A DNA stretch of 64,000 bases from Hyphomonas sp. L-53-1-40 (GTDB taxonomy: Bacteria; Pseudomonadota; Alphaproteobacteria; Caulobacterales; Hyphomonadaceae). Positions within the stretch are counted from its first letter, which is position 1, and each line of letters starts with the position of its first letter. This document shows positions 44,445 through 54,170 of the stretch, in pieces. A model generated the notes under the pieces. It searched no databases. It saw only the letters and a list, made by a program, of their open reading frames with translations, and was not told where the DNA came from. Position numbers and translations under genes: made by a program. Location: assembly GCF_000682775.1 (NCBI RefSeq), contig NZ_AWFI01000015.1, positions 186,001-250,000 on the forward strand. The letters are read 5' to 3'.

Positions 44445-45830
44445 ATGACAATCCGCATCTACGACACCGCCGCGCGCAAAAAGCGCGTTTTCCATCCGCA
44501 GAATCCGGCGCGCGTGACGATGTATGTCTGCGGCCCGACTGTCTACAATTACGCCCATATCGGCAATGCGCGTCCGCCCATTGTGTTCGATGTGCTGCGG
44601 CGCCTGCTGATGAGGGTGTATGGTGAGGATGCGGTGATCTACGCGCGCAACATCACCGATATTGAAGACAAGATCATCAAGGCCAGCGTCGAGACCGGCG
44701 AACCGATTGAGGCGATTACGAAGAAATTCGCCCAAATCTACAACTCCGACACGACCGCGCTGAACGTGCTCGCGCCGAGCATTGAGCCCTGGGCGACCGA
44801 TCATGTCGGCGAGATGATCGAGATGATCGAGAAACTCGTCCGCAAGCGCTACGCCTATGTCGGCAAGGAAGGCGTCTGGTTTTCGGTCAATTCCATGCCG
44901 GATTATGGAAAGCTGTCTGGTCGCAAGCTCGAAGACAATGAAGCCGGCGCACGCGTTGCTGTCGACGAAGACAAACGCGACCCAGCCGACTTCGCGCTCT
45001 GGAAATTCGCCAAGGAAGGTGAACCAGAAGATGCGATCTGGGACAGCCCGTGGGGCAGGGGACGTCCCGGCTGGCATATCGAATGCTCGGCCATGGCCGC
45101 AAAGCATCTCGGCAAGACGATCGACATTCATGGTGGCGGGATTGATCTTCAGTTTCCGCATCATGAAAACGAAATTGCCCAGTCCGAATGCGCGCATGGC
45201 GAGATCATGGCGAACTATTGGATGCACAATGGTTTCCTGGATATGGGCGGCGAGAAGATGTCGAAATCGCTCGGCAATGTAGTTCTGGTGCACGAGCTAT
45301 TGAAGCAATGGCACGGTGAAGTGCTGCGCTTTGCCATGCTGAGCGGGCATTACCGCGCGCCGCTCGACTGGACGGAAGACTTGCTGAAACAGGCCAAGAC
45401 AACGCTCGACCGGATTTATGGCGCGTTGCGCCGTGTGTGGGACGCTGAAGGCGGTGAAGTCGATGACCGGGGCGTCTTCGACGCACTTTGTGATGATCTG
45501 AATACACCCGAAGCGCTCGCTTCGCTCTCGCGCATTGCCGGCGAAGCGAACATGGCGGCGGACAAGGGAGATACGGATGCTATGGCGACGGCCCGCGCAA
45601 ATTTGCTCGATGCCGGCGAAATGCTTGGGCTTTTGACCCTGACTCCCAAAGCCTGGGAACAGGGCGGGGATGATGATGGCAATGACCGCATCAATGGACT
45701 TGTTCAGGCGCGTATCGATGCGCGCGCAGCCAAGGACTGGGCTGAAGCTGACCGAATTCGTGATCAACTTGCTGCCGAAGGTATTGAGATCATGGATGGG
45801 GCCGGTGGCTCGACTTGGCGACGTATTTGA
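44445..45830 (+). CDS. cysS: Cysteinyl-tRNA synthetase
   Basis: A 461-residue class I aminoacyl-tRNA synthetase. The zinc and HIGH regions are fused as MYVCGPTVYNYAHIGNARP (cysteine at about 28 and the HIGN motif). The substrate region includes WHIECSAMAAKHLG and HHENEIAQSECAHG. The KMSKS loop is GGEKMSKSLGN. The C-terminal DALR domain and the RIRDQLAAEGIEIMDG tail follow. Full length. Confidence 0.97.
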   Translation: MTIRIYDTAARKKRVFHPQNPARVTMYVCGPTVYNYAHIGNARPPIVFDVLRRLLMRVYGEDAVIYARNITDIEDKIIKASVETGEPIEAITKKFAQIYNSDTTALNVLAPSIEPWATDHVGEMIEMIEKLVRKRYAYVGKEGVWFSVNSMPDYGKLSGRKLEDNEAGARVAVDEDKRDPADFALWKFAKEGEPEDAIWDSPWGRGRPGWHIECSAMAAKHLGKTIDIHGGGIDLQFPHHENEIAQSECAHGEIMANYWMHNGFLDMGGEKMSKSLGNVVLVHELLKQWHGEVLRFAMLSGHYRAPLDWTEDLLKQAKTTLDRIYGALRRVWDAEGGEVDDRGVFDALCDDLNTPEALASLSRIAGEANMAADKGDTDAMATARANLLDAGEMLGLLTLTPKAWEQGGDDDGNDRINGLVQARIDARAAKDWAEADRIRDQLAAEGIEIMDGAGGSTWRRI

Positions 45831-46044
45831 TTTTTCAGGCGGACTGCAATTGCCCCGATGACGGAAGCTTTAATTGACCTTAACAGGCCGCTCCTGTGTG
45901 TTCGGGCCACGGCCTGAGCGCCCCGTTTTCAATGCACGACACGCCTTTGCCGCCTGCCTCGCGTTCGCGCCTGAGTCAGGCGGCATTTTTTGTCACCGTG
46001 CCTCAGCCTTGCGCCGTGCGCCTGCGAAGGCCATGTTTCAGGCG

Positions 46045-46503
46045 ATGAGCGAACTGTACCACAATCGTGTTCTCGAACTCGCAGCAGACATCCAGCATGT
46101 GGGTGATCTGACAGATCCTGACGGGTCTGTCCTGAAGGTATCGCGTGTGTGCGGTTCGACCGTGAAGGTTGATCTGAAATTGGACGAAGCGGGCGCGCGC
46201 ATCATGGCCATCGCAGTGGATCCAAAGGCTTGCGCTCTCGGGCAGGCGGCTACCTCGATCCTTACAGAACACGCTATCGGTGCAACGACTGAAGAGGTGA
46301 TCGCGGCGCGAGACGCTTTGAAAGACATGCTGAAAGACAATGGACCTCCGCCGGAAGGCCGCTTCTGGGAGCTGCGCCATCTGGAACCCGTGGCCGATTA
46401 TCCCCCTCGCCATACGTCCACGCTGCTGGCTTTTGAGGCGGCGGTTGCTGCCATCGAGGAGGCATTGGCAAGCCGCGGTCTCGCCCGCAAGACGGCAGGC
46501 TGA
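46045..46503 (+). CDS. Iron-sulfur cluster scaffold-like (NifU N-terminal family) protein
   Basis: A 152-residue protein of the NifU-N/IscU family. Two of the usual cluster cysteines are visible: SRVCGSTV and PKACALGQAA. The third position reads PPRHTSTLLAFEA with His instead of His-Cys, so activity as a classical scaffold is doubtful. This variant is common in alphaproteobacteria. The start is uncertain: ATG 46045 (chosen, as it gives MSELYHNRV) or ATG 46033. An open frame extends further upstream but without support. yidD begins 1 base after its stop. Confidence 0.78.
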   Translation: MSELYHNRVLELAADIQHVGDLTDPDGSVLKVSRVCGSTVKVDLKLDEAGARIMAIAVDPKACALGQAATSILTEHAIGATTEEVIAARDALKDMLKDNGPPPEGRFWELRHLEPVADYPPRHTSTLLAFEAAVAAIEEALASRGLARKTAG

Positions 46504-46504
46504 G

Positions 46505-46852
46505 ATGGCCGGGTTGCGGCGTCGATCAGCGAATGGTCTGCTTTGGGTCTACAAGCATGGCCCAAGCCAGGTGTTTTACGCGTTCGGCGCGCGCTGCCAG
46601 CACACGCCCACCTGCAGTGAATATGGCGCCGAATGTGTTGCGCGGTTTGGATGGTGGCCAGGCATATGGATGGGACTGGCACGGTTCATCCGGTGCCGAC
46701 CGGGCGGCAGTCTCGGCAAGGACCCGGTGCCGGAAACCCTGCCTGATGTGCCGGTCTGGCAGCCTTGGCGGTATGGCGAATGGTCGGCGCGCAAGGCCAT
46801 GGAACGAATTGAAAACCGCCCGTCCTCATGCCATATGAAACCCGATGAGTGA
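46505..46852 (+). CDS. yidD: Membrane protein insertion efficiency factor YidD
   Basis: A 115-residue protein with the YidD signature GARCQHTPTCSEYGAECVARFG at about residues 28-49 and the following WMGLARFIRCRPGG. YidD is usually encoded next to rpmH-rnpA-yidC; here it follows the Fe-S scaffold-like gene, 1 base after that stop (TGAGATG), an arrangement seen in other alphaproteobacteria. It is thought to help YidC insert membrane proteins. The C-terminus is slightly extended past the family core. Confidence 0.9.
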   Translation: MAGLRRRSANGLLWVYKHGPSQVFYAFGARCQHTPTCSEYGAECVARFGWWPGIWMGLARFIRCRPGGSLGKDPVPETLPDVPVWQPWRYGEWSARKAMERIENRPSSCHMKPDE

Positions 46853-47131
46853 TATTCGTTGCCTTCTTGGCCCTGTTGGCCTGACCACACGAACTCGCCG
46901 GGGTGCCTGACGCGCCCCTTGGCTGCGCCTTTGTGCGCGCCCGCTTCATGTACCCATAAACAGCCCAAAAGAAGCCCGGATAGGGTCCGAAAACCCCGCC
47001 ACTGCGCGAGAAATGCGTATGGGGTGGGAAATCTGGTGAAGTCGCGTTAAGCAGACGCCGGATAAAGGGCCCGACCGGAACCGAATTTGCCGCGCTGTAC
47101 AGAGCGCAAGAATGCACGAAAAGATTAGACC

Positions 47132-49105
47132 ATGATCAAAGTATCCCTGCCAGACGGCTCCGTCCGCGAATATGAAGAGGGCGCGTCGCCCTTTGACGTC
47201 GCCAAATCGATTTCCAATTCCCTCGCCAAGAAGGCGCTCGCCGCCCGGGTTGACGGCGAGTTGAGAGATTTAATGCGCCCGCTCGATGGCGACGCAAAGG
47301 TGGAACTCGTCACGGCGAATGATGCCGAAGGCCTCGAACTGATCCGCCATGATGCGGCCCACGTGCTCGCCCAGGCGGTACAGGAACTCTATCCCGACGC
47401 GCAGGTCACGATTGGCCCAGTCATTGATGATGGCTTCTATTACGACTTTGCCCGCGAAGAGCCGTTCTCGACGGAAGATTTCGAGAAGATCGAAAAGAAA
47501 ATGCGCGAGATTGTCGACGCGGACTATCCGATTGTCCGCGAGGTCTGGGACAAGGACCAGGCCATCGAGACGTTCAAGAAGATCGGCGAAGACTACAAGG
47601 CGCGGATCATCGACGACATCATTCCGTCGGGCGAAGCAATCACAGTCTACAAGCAAGGCGACTGGTTCGACCTTTGTCGCGGCCCGCACCTGCCCAGCAC
47701 GGGCAAGTTGCCGAAGGCCTTCAAGCTGATGAAGCTGGCGGGCGCCTATTGGCGTGGCGACTCCAAGAACGAAATGCTCCAGCGCATGTACGGCACGGCT
47801 TGGGCCAATGAGAAAGACCTCAAGGCGCATCTGCTGCGCCTCGAAGAGGCCGAAAAGCGTGACCATCGCAAACTCGCGACGCAACTCGACCTGTTCCATC
47901 TCGACGGCCTTGCGGCTGCCGGGTCCATCTTCTGGCATCCAAAAGGTTATCAGATCTGGCTGCAGATCGAATCCTATATGCGCCGGCGTCTCGACGCGGC
48001 CGGCTATGAAGAGATCAAGACGCCGCAATTGATGGATTCGGTTCAGTGGGAGAAATCCGGTCACTGGGGCAAGTATCGCGAGAACATGTTCATCGTTCCG
48101 GACTTCATCCCCGAGGGTGACGAAGGCGTGGATATTTCGGTGCCTGAAGATGCCAAACTGATGGCGTTGAAACCCATGAACTGTCCGGCGCATGTCGAAG
48201 TCTTCAAACAGGGACAGAAATCGTATCGCGACTTGCCGCTGCGCCTTGCGGAATTCGGCTGTTGCCATCGCAACGAGCCGCATGGCGCGCTGCACGGCAT
48301 CATGCGGGTCCGTCAGTTCACACAGGACGATGCGCACATCTTCTGCCGTGAAGACCAGATCGTCGAAGAGTCTATCCGCTTCTGTCGCCTGCTCGAAAAC
48401 GTGTACCAGGATTTCGGCTTTGAGAATATCGCCGTGAAACTCTCCACACGTCCGGATGTCCGGGCCGGGGATGACGCAACCTGGGACCGGGCCGAGAAAG
48501 GCCTGCAGGACGCCGTTGATGCAGCGGGCCTGCCCTGTGAGATCATGCCCGGGGAAGGGGCCTTCTACGGACCCAAGCTTGAATTCCAACTCACGGACGC
48601 GATCGGCCGGGTTTGGCAATGTGGTACGTTGCAGCTGGACTATGTTCTGCCAGAGCGTCTCGGCGCTGAATATACGGCGTCGGACGGTTCAAAGCAGCGC
48701 CCGGTCATGTTGCACCGCGCCATCCTGGGCTCGATGGAGCGCTTTATCGGTATCTTGATCGAGGAGTTTTCCGGCGCTTTCCCTATGTGGCTGTCACCGG
48801 TGCAAGTTGTCGTTGCGGCGATCACAGACGCAGCGAACGAGTACGCTGAGGAAGCAGCGGCTGCTTTGCGCAAGGCCGGACTGCGCGTCGAGACCGATCT
48901 TCGCAATGAGAAGATTAACTACAAGGTTCGCGAGCATTCGGTTCAGAAAGTGCCAATCATTGCGGTGGTTGGTGGTCGTGAGGCTGAGGACCGTACACTG
49001 GCGTTGCGTCGGCTTGGCAGCAATGGTCAGCAAATGATCTTGCTGGAGGATGCCTGCCGCGATCTCGCCCAAGAAGCCCTCGCACCAGACCTGAAGTCCG
49101 ACTAG
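47132..49105 (+). CDS. thrS: Threonyl-tRNA synthetase
   Basis: A 657-residue class II synthetase with all domains: TGS (1-62), second additional domain for editing with [11 protein letters not shown] (zinc-type HXXXH), catalytic core with [30 protein letters not shown], and the anticodon-binding domain from about 560 ([16 protein letters not shown]). The ribosome site is modest. A 279-base gap precedes it, with nothing recognised. O-antigen ligase-like and glycosyltransferase genes follow. Confidence 0.97.
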   Translation: MIKVSLPDGSVREYEEGASPFDVAKSISNSLAKKALAARVDGELRDLMRPLDGDAKVELVTANDAEGLELIRHDAAHVLAQAVQELYPDAQVTIGPVIDDGFYYDFAREEPFSTEDFEKIEKKMREIVDADYPIVREVWDKDQAIETFKKIGEDYKARIIDDIIPSGEAITVYKQGDWFDLCRGPHLPSTGKLPKAFKLMKLAGAYWRGDSKNEMLQRMYGTAWANEKDLKAHLLRLEEAEKRDHRKLATQLDLFHLDGLAAAGSIFWHPKGYQIWLQIESYMRRRLDAAGYEEIKTPQLMDSVQWEKSGHWGKYRENMFIVPDFIPEGDEGVDISVPEDAKLMALKPMNCPAHVEVFKQGQKSYRDLPLRLAEFGCCHRNEPHGALHGIMRVRQFTQDDAHIFCREDQIVEESIRFCRLLENVYQDFGFENIAVKLSTRPDVRAGDDATWDRAEKGLQDAVDAAGLPCEIMPGEGAFYGPKLEFQLTDAIGRVWQCGTLQLDYVLPERLGAEYTASDGSKQRPVMLHRAILGSMERFIGILIEEFSGAFPMWLSPVQVVVAAITDAANEYAEEAAAALRKAGLRVETDLRNEKINYKVREHSVQKVPIIAVVGGREAEDRTLALRRLGSNGQQMILLEDACRDLAQEALAPDLKSD

Positions 49106-49145
49106 TCCGGATCAACAGGTGACAGGTACTGCGGAACACGAAAAG

Positions 49146-50402
49146 ATGCGCGGCATGAGCTACGCACCTTTTCTCGCCGCGGCCTTCCTGTTGTGGCCTT
49201 TGACCTCCATGGCAGGGACGCAAGGTAACGTCCTGCTGCTCGCGCTGGCTGCGATTCCTGCATTATTTGTTGCACGGCCCGGTATCCGTCCCGCCCACTA
49301 CCTGCTGGCGGGCATGGCCTTTCTGGTCTGGGCCGTTGCGAGTGAGTCCTGGTCTCCGGTCTCGCGGGGAATCATCAGTGGGACATTGATGGGCGGCGAC
49401 TTTGCCATTCGGTCCGCCGGGCTGCGCATCATATTGACGCTTTTCTTCACCACGCTCTTGATAGCCGGTGCATTGCGAACTGCGCCCGGGCGCGCGCAGA
49501 TCTCGTCCCGCCTGATATTGGGAAGTCTCTCCATACATGGTCTGCTGATCCTGCTCAGCCCGGTCTTCGCGACTTCAGTGATGCCCGTCTTCTACGGGGA
49601 TGATCCGCTCAATCATTCCTCGGGCTTCCAGAACCTTGACCGGGGTGCGAACGCTTTTGCGCTCGTACTGCCTGTACTGGTTGCATATGTGGGTGCTCGG
49701 CCAGGCTTGGCATGGAAGGGGCTCGCACTGATGATCGCGCTGGCCAGCCTTGTCAGCTTCGGCGTTCTAGGTTCGTCAGCCGCCATGTTTGGCGCGATTT
49801 TGATGCTCGTCGCTTTCGTCATTGTTCGGGTCTTTCCAAAGTTTGGCCTGCGCGGGCTGTTCACAGCTGTCGCCGCCTATATCGCGCTAGCGCCGATCGT
49901 GATGAGTGGGGTGCTCTATATGTTGGGGCGAAGTGGCATGAACTTGCCGGGATCTTTCCAATCTCGCGCTTGGTCGTGGGAAGTCGTGATTGGAAAAATC
50001 CGGGAGGCACCGCTGATGGGGCATGGTATCGAAGCATCAAAGTCTTGGCAGGACACCTATGCAGCCTATCCGGAATGGATGGCGCAATTGCCGGATTTTT
50101 GGGCGCGCTATCCGGTCGTTCCGGGGCATCCGCACAATATGGCCTTGCAGATATGGGCCGAGACGGGCGCAGTTGGTGCATTGGTTGCGGCACTCACCAT
50201 TTTGCTGATTGGGTGGCGACTGCCAATTGGACACAATTTACGCGCGGATGTTCGCTACGCGATTGGCGGCATGCTGGCGGCAGCGTTCTGCCTGTTCAGC
50301 TTTTCCTATAGTGTCTGGAATGAAGCTTTCTGGTCGACATTGGCGCTCGCTGTCGTTGCGCTGATTGTGCTGTCTCGCCGTGTGAGAGGATCGCTTGGAT
50401 GA
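49146..50402 (+). CDS. O-antigen ligase / Wzy-type polymerase family membrane protein
   Basis: A 418-residue protein with about ten to twelve predicted membrane helices. A large loop at about 275-340 contains the family signature YPVVPGHPHNMALQIWAETG. The conserved arginine-containing FQSRAWSWEVVIGKI precedes it. It is a candidate for ligating or polymerising surface polysaccharide on the outside of the inner membrane. The start is uncertain: ATG 49146 (chosen, GGAACA upstream), ATG 49155 or GTG 49119. It overlaps the glycosyltransferase gene by 4 bases. Confidence 0.88.
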   Translation: MRGMSYAPFLAAAFLLWPLTSMAGTQGNVLLLALAAIPALFVARPGIRPAHYLLAGMAFLVWAVASESWSPVSRGIISGTLMGGDFAIRSAGLRIILTLFFTTLLIAGALRTAPGRAQISSRLILGSLSIHGLLILLSPVFATSVMPVFYGDDPLNHSSGFQNLDRGANAFALVLPVLVAYVGARPGLAWKGLALMIALASLVSFGVLGSSAAMFGAILMLVAFVIVRVFPKFGLRGLFTAVAAYIALAPIVMSGVLYMLGRSGMNLPGSFQSRAWSWEVVIGKIREAPLMGHGIEASKSWQDTYAAYPEWMAQLPDFWARYPVVPGHPHNMALQIWAETGAVGALVAALTILLIGWRLPIGHNLRADVRYAIGGMLAAAFCLFSFSYSVWNEAFWSTLALAVVALIVLSRRVRGSLG

Positions 50403-51208
50403 CTCTCCCGACAATTACGGCAGTCGTTGTGACCTATCATACCGGCCCGCGCTTGCATGAATGTCTCTACGCCTTGAAGTCCGATCCGGATATTTCTGAA
50501 ATTGTTATTGTCGATAATGGAAACCGACCAGAAGAACAGTCCTGGATCGATAATTTCGAGGCAGGTTCCGATAAAATCCATATCGTCCGTGATGGAACAA
50601 ATCCTGGATTTGGGGCTGGTGTAAACAAAGGTGCGGCGGGGGCGCTCGGCAAGCTGCTTCTTGTCATCAATCCGGATGCGGTTCTGCGTCGCGGGTCACT
50701 TGCGAGACTGGTGGCGGCAATGGACAAGCGCGCAGAACCCGTCCTGGTCGGCGGCAAGATTTTTGATATCCACGGACGTGAGGAGCGAGGCGCGCGGCGC
50801 AACACGCTGACGCTCTTGCGAGCGATGGGGTTCGGTAAGTGGACGCTGGAAAATGAGCCGCCGCCTCGCAACTCCATCGAAGTCGGTGCAGTGTCAGGTG
50901 CTTTTTTCATGATGGATCGTCAGGCCTTTCGCAAGATGGGAGGGTTCGACGAGGGCTATTTTCTGCACGTCGAAGATGTCGATCTTTGTCGCCGGGTCCT
51001 GAAGTCTGGCGGCAGCGTAGTCTATCAACCTCATGCGGGCGCATTGCATTATGGGTCGACGTCGGATGTTCCCTCTGAGGCTGTGGTCGAACACAAGGCG
51101 CGTAGCCTTGTGAAGTATTTCAAAAAATTTACGAACGGCCCGCTAGAACGTCTGGTTGTGACGCTGATTTCACCAGTTATGGTGCGCGCCCTCAAGGCCC
51201 GTCGCTAG
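50399..51208 (+). CDS. Glycosyltransferase family 2
   Basis: A 269-residue GT-A glycosyltransferase. Motifs: VVVTYHTGPRLHECL (N-terminus), the IVDNGN strand, NPGFGAGVNKG, NPDAVLRRGSLARL (the ND-type DXD site), GAVSGAFFMMDRQAF, and FDEGYFLHVEDVDLCRR, which is typical of rhamnosyltransferase-like GT2 proteins. It lacks a C-terminal membrane segment. It starts in the stop codon of the O-antigen ligase-like gene (ATGA). The two genes likely act together on surface glycan. Confidence 0.92.
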   Translation: MTLPTITAVVVTYHTGPRLHECLYALKSDPDISEIVIVDNGNRPEEQSWIDNFEAGSDKIHIVRDGTNPGFGAGVNKGAAGALGKLLLVINPDAVLRRGSLARLVAAMDKRAEPVLVGGKIFDIHGREERGARRNTLTLLRAMGFGKWTLENEPPPRNSIEVGAVSGAFFMMDRQAFRKMGGFDEGYFLHVEDVDLCRRVLKSGGSVVYQPHAGALHYGSTSDVPSEAVVEHKARSLVKYFKKFTNGPLERLVVTLISPVMVRALKARR

Positions 51209-51651
51209 ACGGTTGGACGCCAATCATCGGGGGCCATTTCAAATCCGCCAAATTCGAAGCCCGGGGCAACAATACAACTGACCAGGGTCCATGCGCCCAG
51301 TGTCTCCGCTGTCTGCCAGTACTGCGATGGGACCAGAAGTTGCGGGCGATGCCCAGCCCGCAGGTCAGGGCCTAGCATTACTGCAATTGCCCCTTGGCCG
51401 GCGGGCGATGATAGCGTGAGGGAAAGAGGGCCGCCCGCATGCCATAGCCAGAATTCGTCGGCATCGACCCTATGCCATGCCGAGACTTCGTCAGCTTGCA
51501 GCAGATAATAGATCATCGTGGAATTGGCGCGGTTTCCGTCCGGTGTCGGCGCGCGATACGTTTCCCGGAAGTGTCCTCCCTCTGGGTGAGGGGTCAGATC
51601 CAGCATGCGGATGATCTCTCGGGCGCCGAGATCTCCGGAGATACCTCGCAT
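51205..51651 (-). CDS. Cupin (DUF985) family protein
   Basis: A 148-residue beta-barrel protein of the Cupin_5/DUF985 family: LTPHPEGGHFRETYRAP near residue 20, STMIYYLLQADEVSAWHRVDADEFW with the histidine/acid pair, PSQYWQTAETLGAWTLVSC and the C-terminal VAPGFEFGGFEMA. Some relatives bind sugar-like ligands; function here is unknown. Its ATG overlaps the gloB stop by one base (TGATG), and its own stop overlaps the convergent glycosyltransferase by 4 bases. Confidence 0.9.
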   Translation of the reverse strand: MRGISGDLGAREIIRMLDLTPHPEGGHFRETYRAPTPDGNRANSTMIYYLLQADEVSAWHRVDADEFWLWHAGGPLSLTLSSPAGQGAIAVMLGPDLRAGHRPQLLVPSQYWQTAETLGAWTLVSCIVAPGFEFGGFEMAPDDWRPTV

Positions 51652-52424
51652 CAGAAGCGGTCCTTGCGTCCACGGATTTCGGCGAAGGTTTCGACGGCGT
51701 TTCCAGGATAGCCCATAGCCGCTTGGAGTACGGGATCGTCGGCACGCAAGAATGGGTTCGTGGCAAGTTCTCTGTCCAACCGTGTTGGAACAGTTGGAAG
51801 GCCCTCTGCACGACGCTCGTCAATCCATAGCGCGTAATCCGCAAGTGCTTTATTCTCCGGGTCGACCGTGACGGCAAACCGTGCGTTGGCCTGTGTATAT
51901 TCGTGCGCGCAGTAGAGCAGGGTTTCTGGCGGCAGAGCTTTCAGCTTGGACAGGCTGCGCCACATCATCTCCATCGTGCCTTCAAAAACACGGCCGCAAC
52001 CAAGTGCAAAGACAGCATCTCCGACAAATGCGACGTCTTGATCTGAGAAATGATAGGCGATGTGGCCTAACGTATGCCCGGGCACATCCATCACGTGCGC
52101 GCTCGTGCGCCCAAATTCGACGATGTCGCCTTCGGATAGTTTCACATCAATGCCGGGAATTTTTTCCGCTTCGCCAGCTGGTCCATAAATGGTGCAGTCC
52201 GTGACTTCCTTGATCCGCAAGTTCCCGCCCGCATGGTCGGGATGCCAGTGCGTGTTCAGGATGTGCGTAATGGTCCAGCCTTTACGATCGGCCTCGGCAA
52301 GGTATTTCTCGGCATCCGGCGTATCGATTGCCGCAGTCTTTCCTGAGACAGGTTCACGAACCAGATAGCCGTAATTATCGTTCAGGCAGGGAAATTTGTG
52401 TATGTCGAGGGTAATTTTCTTCAT
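51651..52424 (-). CDS. gloB: Hydroxyacylglutathione hydrolase (glyoxalase II)
   Basis: A 257-residue metallo-beta-lactamase-fold enzyme that hydrolyses S-lactoylglutathione. The binuclear metal motif is NTHWHPDHAGGN (residues about 56-63); further ligands are VPGHTLGHIAYH, VGDAVFALGCGR and YCAHEYTQANARFA, which identifies glyoxalase II. The C-terminal NPFLRADDPVLQ completes the substrate domain. It is divergent from the methyltransferase gene, a frequent pairing in alphaproteobacteria. Confidence 0.95.
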   Translation of the reverse strand: MKKITLDIHKFPCLNDNYGYLVREPVSGKTAAIDTPDAEKYLAEADRKGWTITHILNTHWHPDHAGGNLRIKEVTDCTIYGPAGEAEKIPGIDVKLSEGDIVEFGRTSAHVMDVPGHTLGHIAYHFSDQDVAFVGDAVFALGCGRVFEGTMEMMWRSLSKLKALPPETLLYCAHEYTQANARFAVTVDPENKALADYALWIDERRAEGLPTVPTRLDRELATNPFLRADDPVLQAAMGYPGNAVETFAEIRGRKDRF

Positions 52425-52462
52425 TAGCGTCTCCTGCAGACCAGACTAGCACAGGCCACTTC

Positions 52463-53206
52463 ATGCGTCAGGATGCCGTCACCTTGCAACGTTTCTATGC
52501 CTCGCCTTTGGGGCAGGCAGCGACGCGCATCCTGTCCGGCAAGCTGACGGATCTCTGGGGAGATGCGCGCGGTCTCTCTCTGCTGGGTCTTGGATATGCC
52601 ATTCCTGTGCTCGAGGCCTTCGGTGCTGCGCCGAGCCGCAGTGTTGCAGGCATCCCGCTCGATCATGGGCCCGTCTCATGGGATCCGTTTGGTCGAGGCA
52701 ATGCAGCGGTCGCCATAGGCGATGTTCGACTGCCCTTTCCAGATGGTATGTTTGATCGTGTGATCGTGTTGCATGGGATCGAGGAATCGGGAAATCCGCG
52801 GGCCTATTTGCGGGAAATTTGGCGGATAACGGCTCCAGAGGGTCGTATTGTTTTGGCAGCGTCCAACCGGTCTGGCTTGTGGTCGCGCGCGACCAAGACG
52901 CCGTTTGGCCAAGGCCGCCCCTGGACACGCGCCCAGCTAATGAATTTGCTCTCGATCGGGCTGTTTCAGGTGACAGCGTCCAGTAGTGCGCTTTACATGC
53001 CGCCAATGGCGACACCGTTGGTGAGTTCGGCGGCCGAGGGCTGGGAAGTGATGGGCCGAATGCTCGCGCCGGGGCTTGGTGGTGTGGTGCTAGTGGAGGC
53101 AGTGAAACGCCTTTATGCCTCTCCTGGAGGCGGCGCTACAGCACCAGTGACCGAAAAAGTGCGCCTGGCGCGACCTGCGACAAGCAATGGCCGCGAAAGC
53201 CATTGA
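52463..53206 (+). CDS. Class I SAM-dependent methyltransferase-like protein
   Basis: A 247-residue protein with a Rossmann methyltransferase core: LLGLGYAIPVLEAF (motif I, altered), AVAIGDVRLPFPDGMFDRVIVLHGIE (motif II/III) and REIWRITAPEGRIVLAASNRSG. The glycine loop is unusual (GLGYAIP). This family occurs beside gloB in alphaproteobacteria; its substrate is unknown. The N-terminus MRQDAVTLQRFYASPLGQAA is typical of that group. The gap to gloB is 38 bases. Confidence 0.87.
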   Translation: MRQDAVTLQRFYASPLGQAATRILSGKLTDLWGDARGLSLLGLGYAIPVLEAFGAAPSRSVAGIPLDHGPVSWDPFGRGNAAVAIGDVRLPFPDGMFDRVIVLHGIEESGNPRAYLREIWRITAPEGRIVLAASNRSGLWSRATKTPFGQGRPWTRAQLMNLLSIGLFQVTASSSALYMPPMATPLVSSAAEGWEVMGRMLAPGLGGVVLVEAVKRLYASPGGGATAPVTEKVRLARPATSNGRESH

Positions 53207-53274
53207 CGCCGCTACGCGCGCCTCGGTAGTTTAGAAACTCCTAATTCGCATTACAGATCAAAGGATTGCGCGCC

Positions 53275-53619
53275 ATGAAACTCGTAACAGCCATCTTCAA
53301 GCCGAGCCGATTGGACGCGGTGATTGACGCGCTGTCCGAAGCTGGCGCGACAGGACTGACCGTGTCGGAAGTGCGCGGCTATGGTCGCCAGCTTGGCAAA
53401 ACCGAAGTTTATCGCGGCGCAGAATATGAAGTGCGCCTCCTGCCCAAGGTCAAAGTGGAAGTCGCATGCCCTGACGCCTCGGCTGAGCGCTACGCCGAAG
53501 CCATCACGCAGGCCGCCAATACGGGCACGATCGGCGACGGCAAGATCTTCATCTATGATCTCGACAGCATTATCCGGATTCGCACCGGTGAGCGCGACGA
53601 ACAGGCTGTGTCCGGTTAG
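53275..53619 (+). CDS. P-II family nitrogen regulatory protein
   Basis: A 114-residue P-II signal protein. The T-loop RGYGRQLGKTEVYRGAEYEV has the uridylylation tyrosine Tyr51. The B-loop TGTIGDGKIF (about 83-92) and C-terminal IRIRTGE bind ATP/ADP and 2-oxoglutarate. AAAGGATT precedes the ATG at 53275; a TTG three codons earlier is not needed. It has neither amtB nor glnA beside it, so whether it is GlnB or GlnK cannot be told. Confidence 0.94.
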   Translation: MKLVTAIFKPSRLDAVIDALSEAGATGLTVSEVRGYGRQLGKTEVYRGAEYEVRLLPKVKVEVACPDASAERYAEAITQAANTGTIGDGKIFIYDLDSIIRIRTGERDEQAVSG

Positions 53620-53993
53620 TTCTGGTCTTCGGAGTTGAAGCTTGCCTGTTCAGCGCCATGGTGGAGCTGAAGGTTCAGCAGCACGCCCTTCGCAACCGGT
53701 AACAACCACAAGCACAGTCCGATCACGGCTGCGCATAGCGCGATGAAGGCAATGACCATCGGCACCAAGGGTAGCGGACTCATCGGCAACAGGAACAGAA
53801 ACGGCGCTAGCAATAGCAGTACACCGAAACCTACGAAAAAGGCTGGGCCGTCTGCTGTATCGGCCGCCGTCATGTCACGCCCGCAGACCGGGCAGGACTC
53901 GTTCAGCTTCAGGTAGGAGCTGTACAATTTGCCTTCGCCGCACTGGCCGCATCGCTGACGGATGCCGGAAATGATGGGGGAGGGGTGGCTCAT
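53616..53993 (-). CDS. DUF983 membrane protein with zinc ribbon
   Basis: A 125-residue protein: an N-terminal zinc ribbon (RCGQCGEGKLY and SCPVCGRDM, two CXXC pairs) and two membrane helices (about 50-72 and 78-104). This is the DUF983 family, often near cytochrome oxidase or cell-cycle genes in alphaproteobacteria, but with no settled role. Its stop overlaps the convergent P-II stop by 4 bases. Confidence 0.88.
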   Translation of the reverse strand: MSHPSPIISGIRQRCGQCGEGKLYSSYLKLNESCPVCGRDMTAADTADGPAFFVGFGVLLLLAPFLFLLPMSPLPLVPMVIAFIALCAAVIGLCLWLLPVAKGVLLNLQLHHGAEQASFNSEDQN

Positions 53994-54170
53994 GATTCTG
54001 GACCTCGTTGAGCCGGATGCTTGGTCAGACCTTCACCGGCACTTTCCACCCCTATGTAAGGACCGCTCGGCTGGTGTCATCTGCGGTAGATGGTTGCAGG
54101 GGCATGAAGGCCTTGACGTTGGTCGCCGTATTCCGCACCAGAACGGGCGAAATCTGACTGCAGGAATACT

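Noticed and set aside
45870-45883. CtrA-like site TTAA-N6-TTAA between cysS and the Fe-S scaffold gene
   Set aside because: The spacing is 6 bases, not the 7 of the CtrA consensus, and no cell-cycle gene is adjacent.
45874-46044. N-terminal extension of the Fe-S scaffold-like protein
   Set aside because: The extra 53-57 residues are arginine- and alanine-rich with no homology pattern, and the internal ATG codons give the normal family start.
47270-48619. 449-codon open frame antisense to thrS
   Set aside because: It is a complementary-strand shadow of threonyl-tRNA synthetase, with no start signal or recognisable product.
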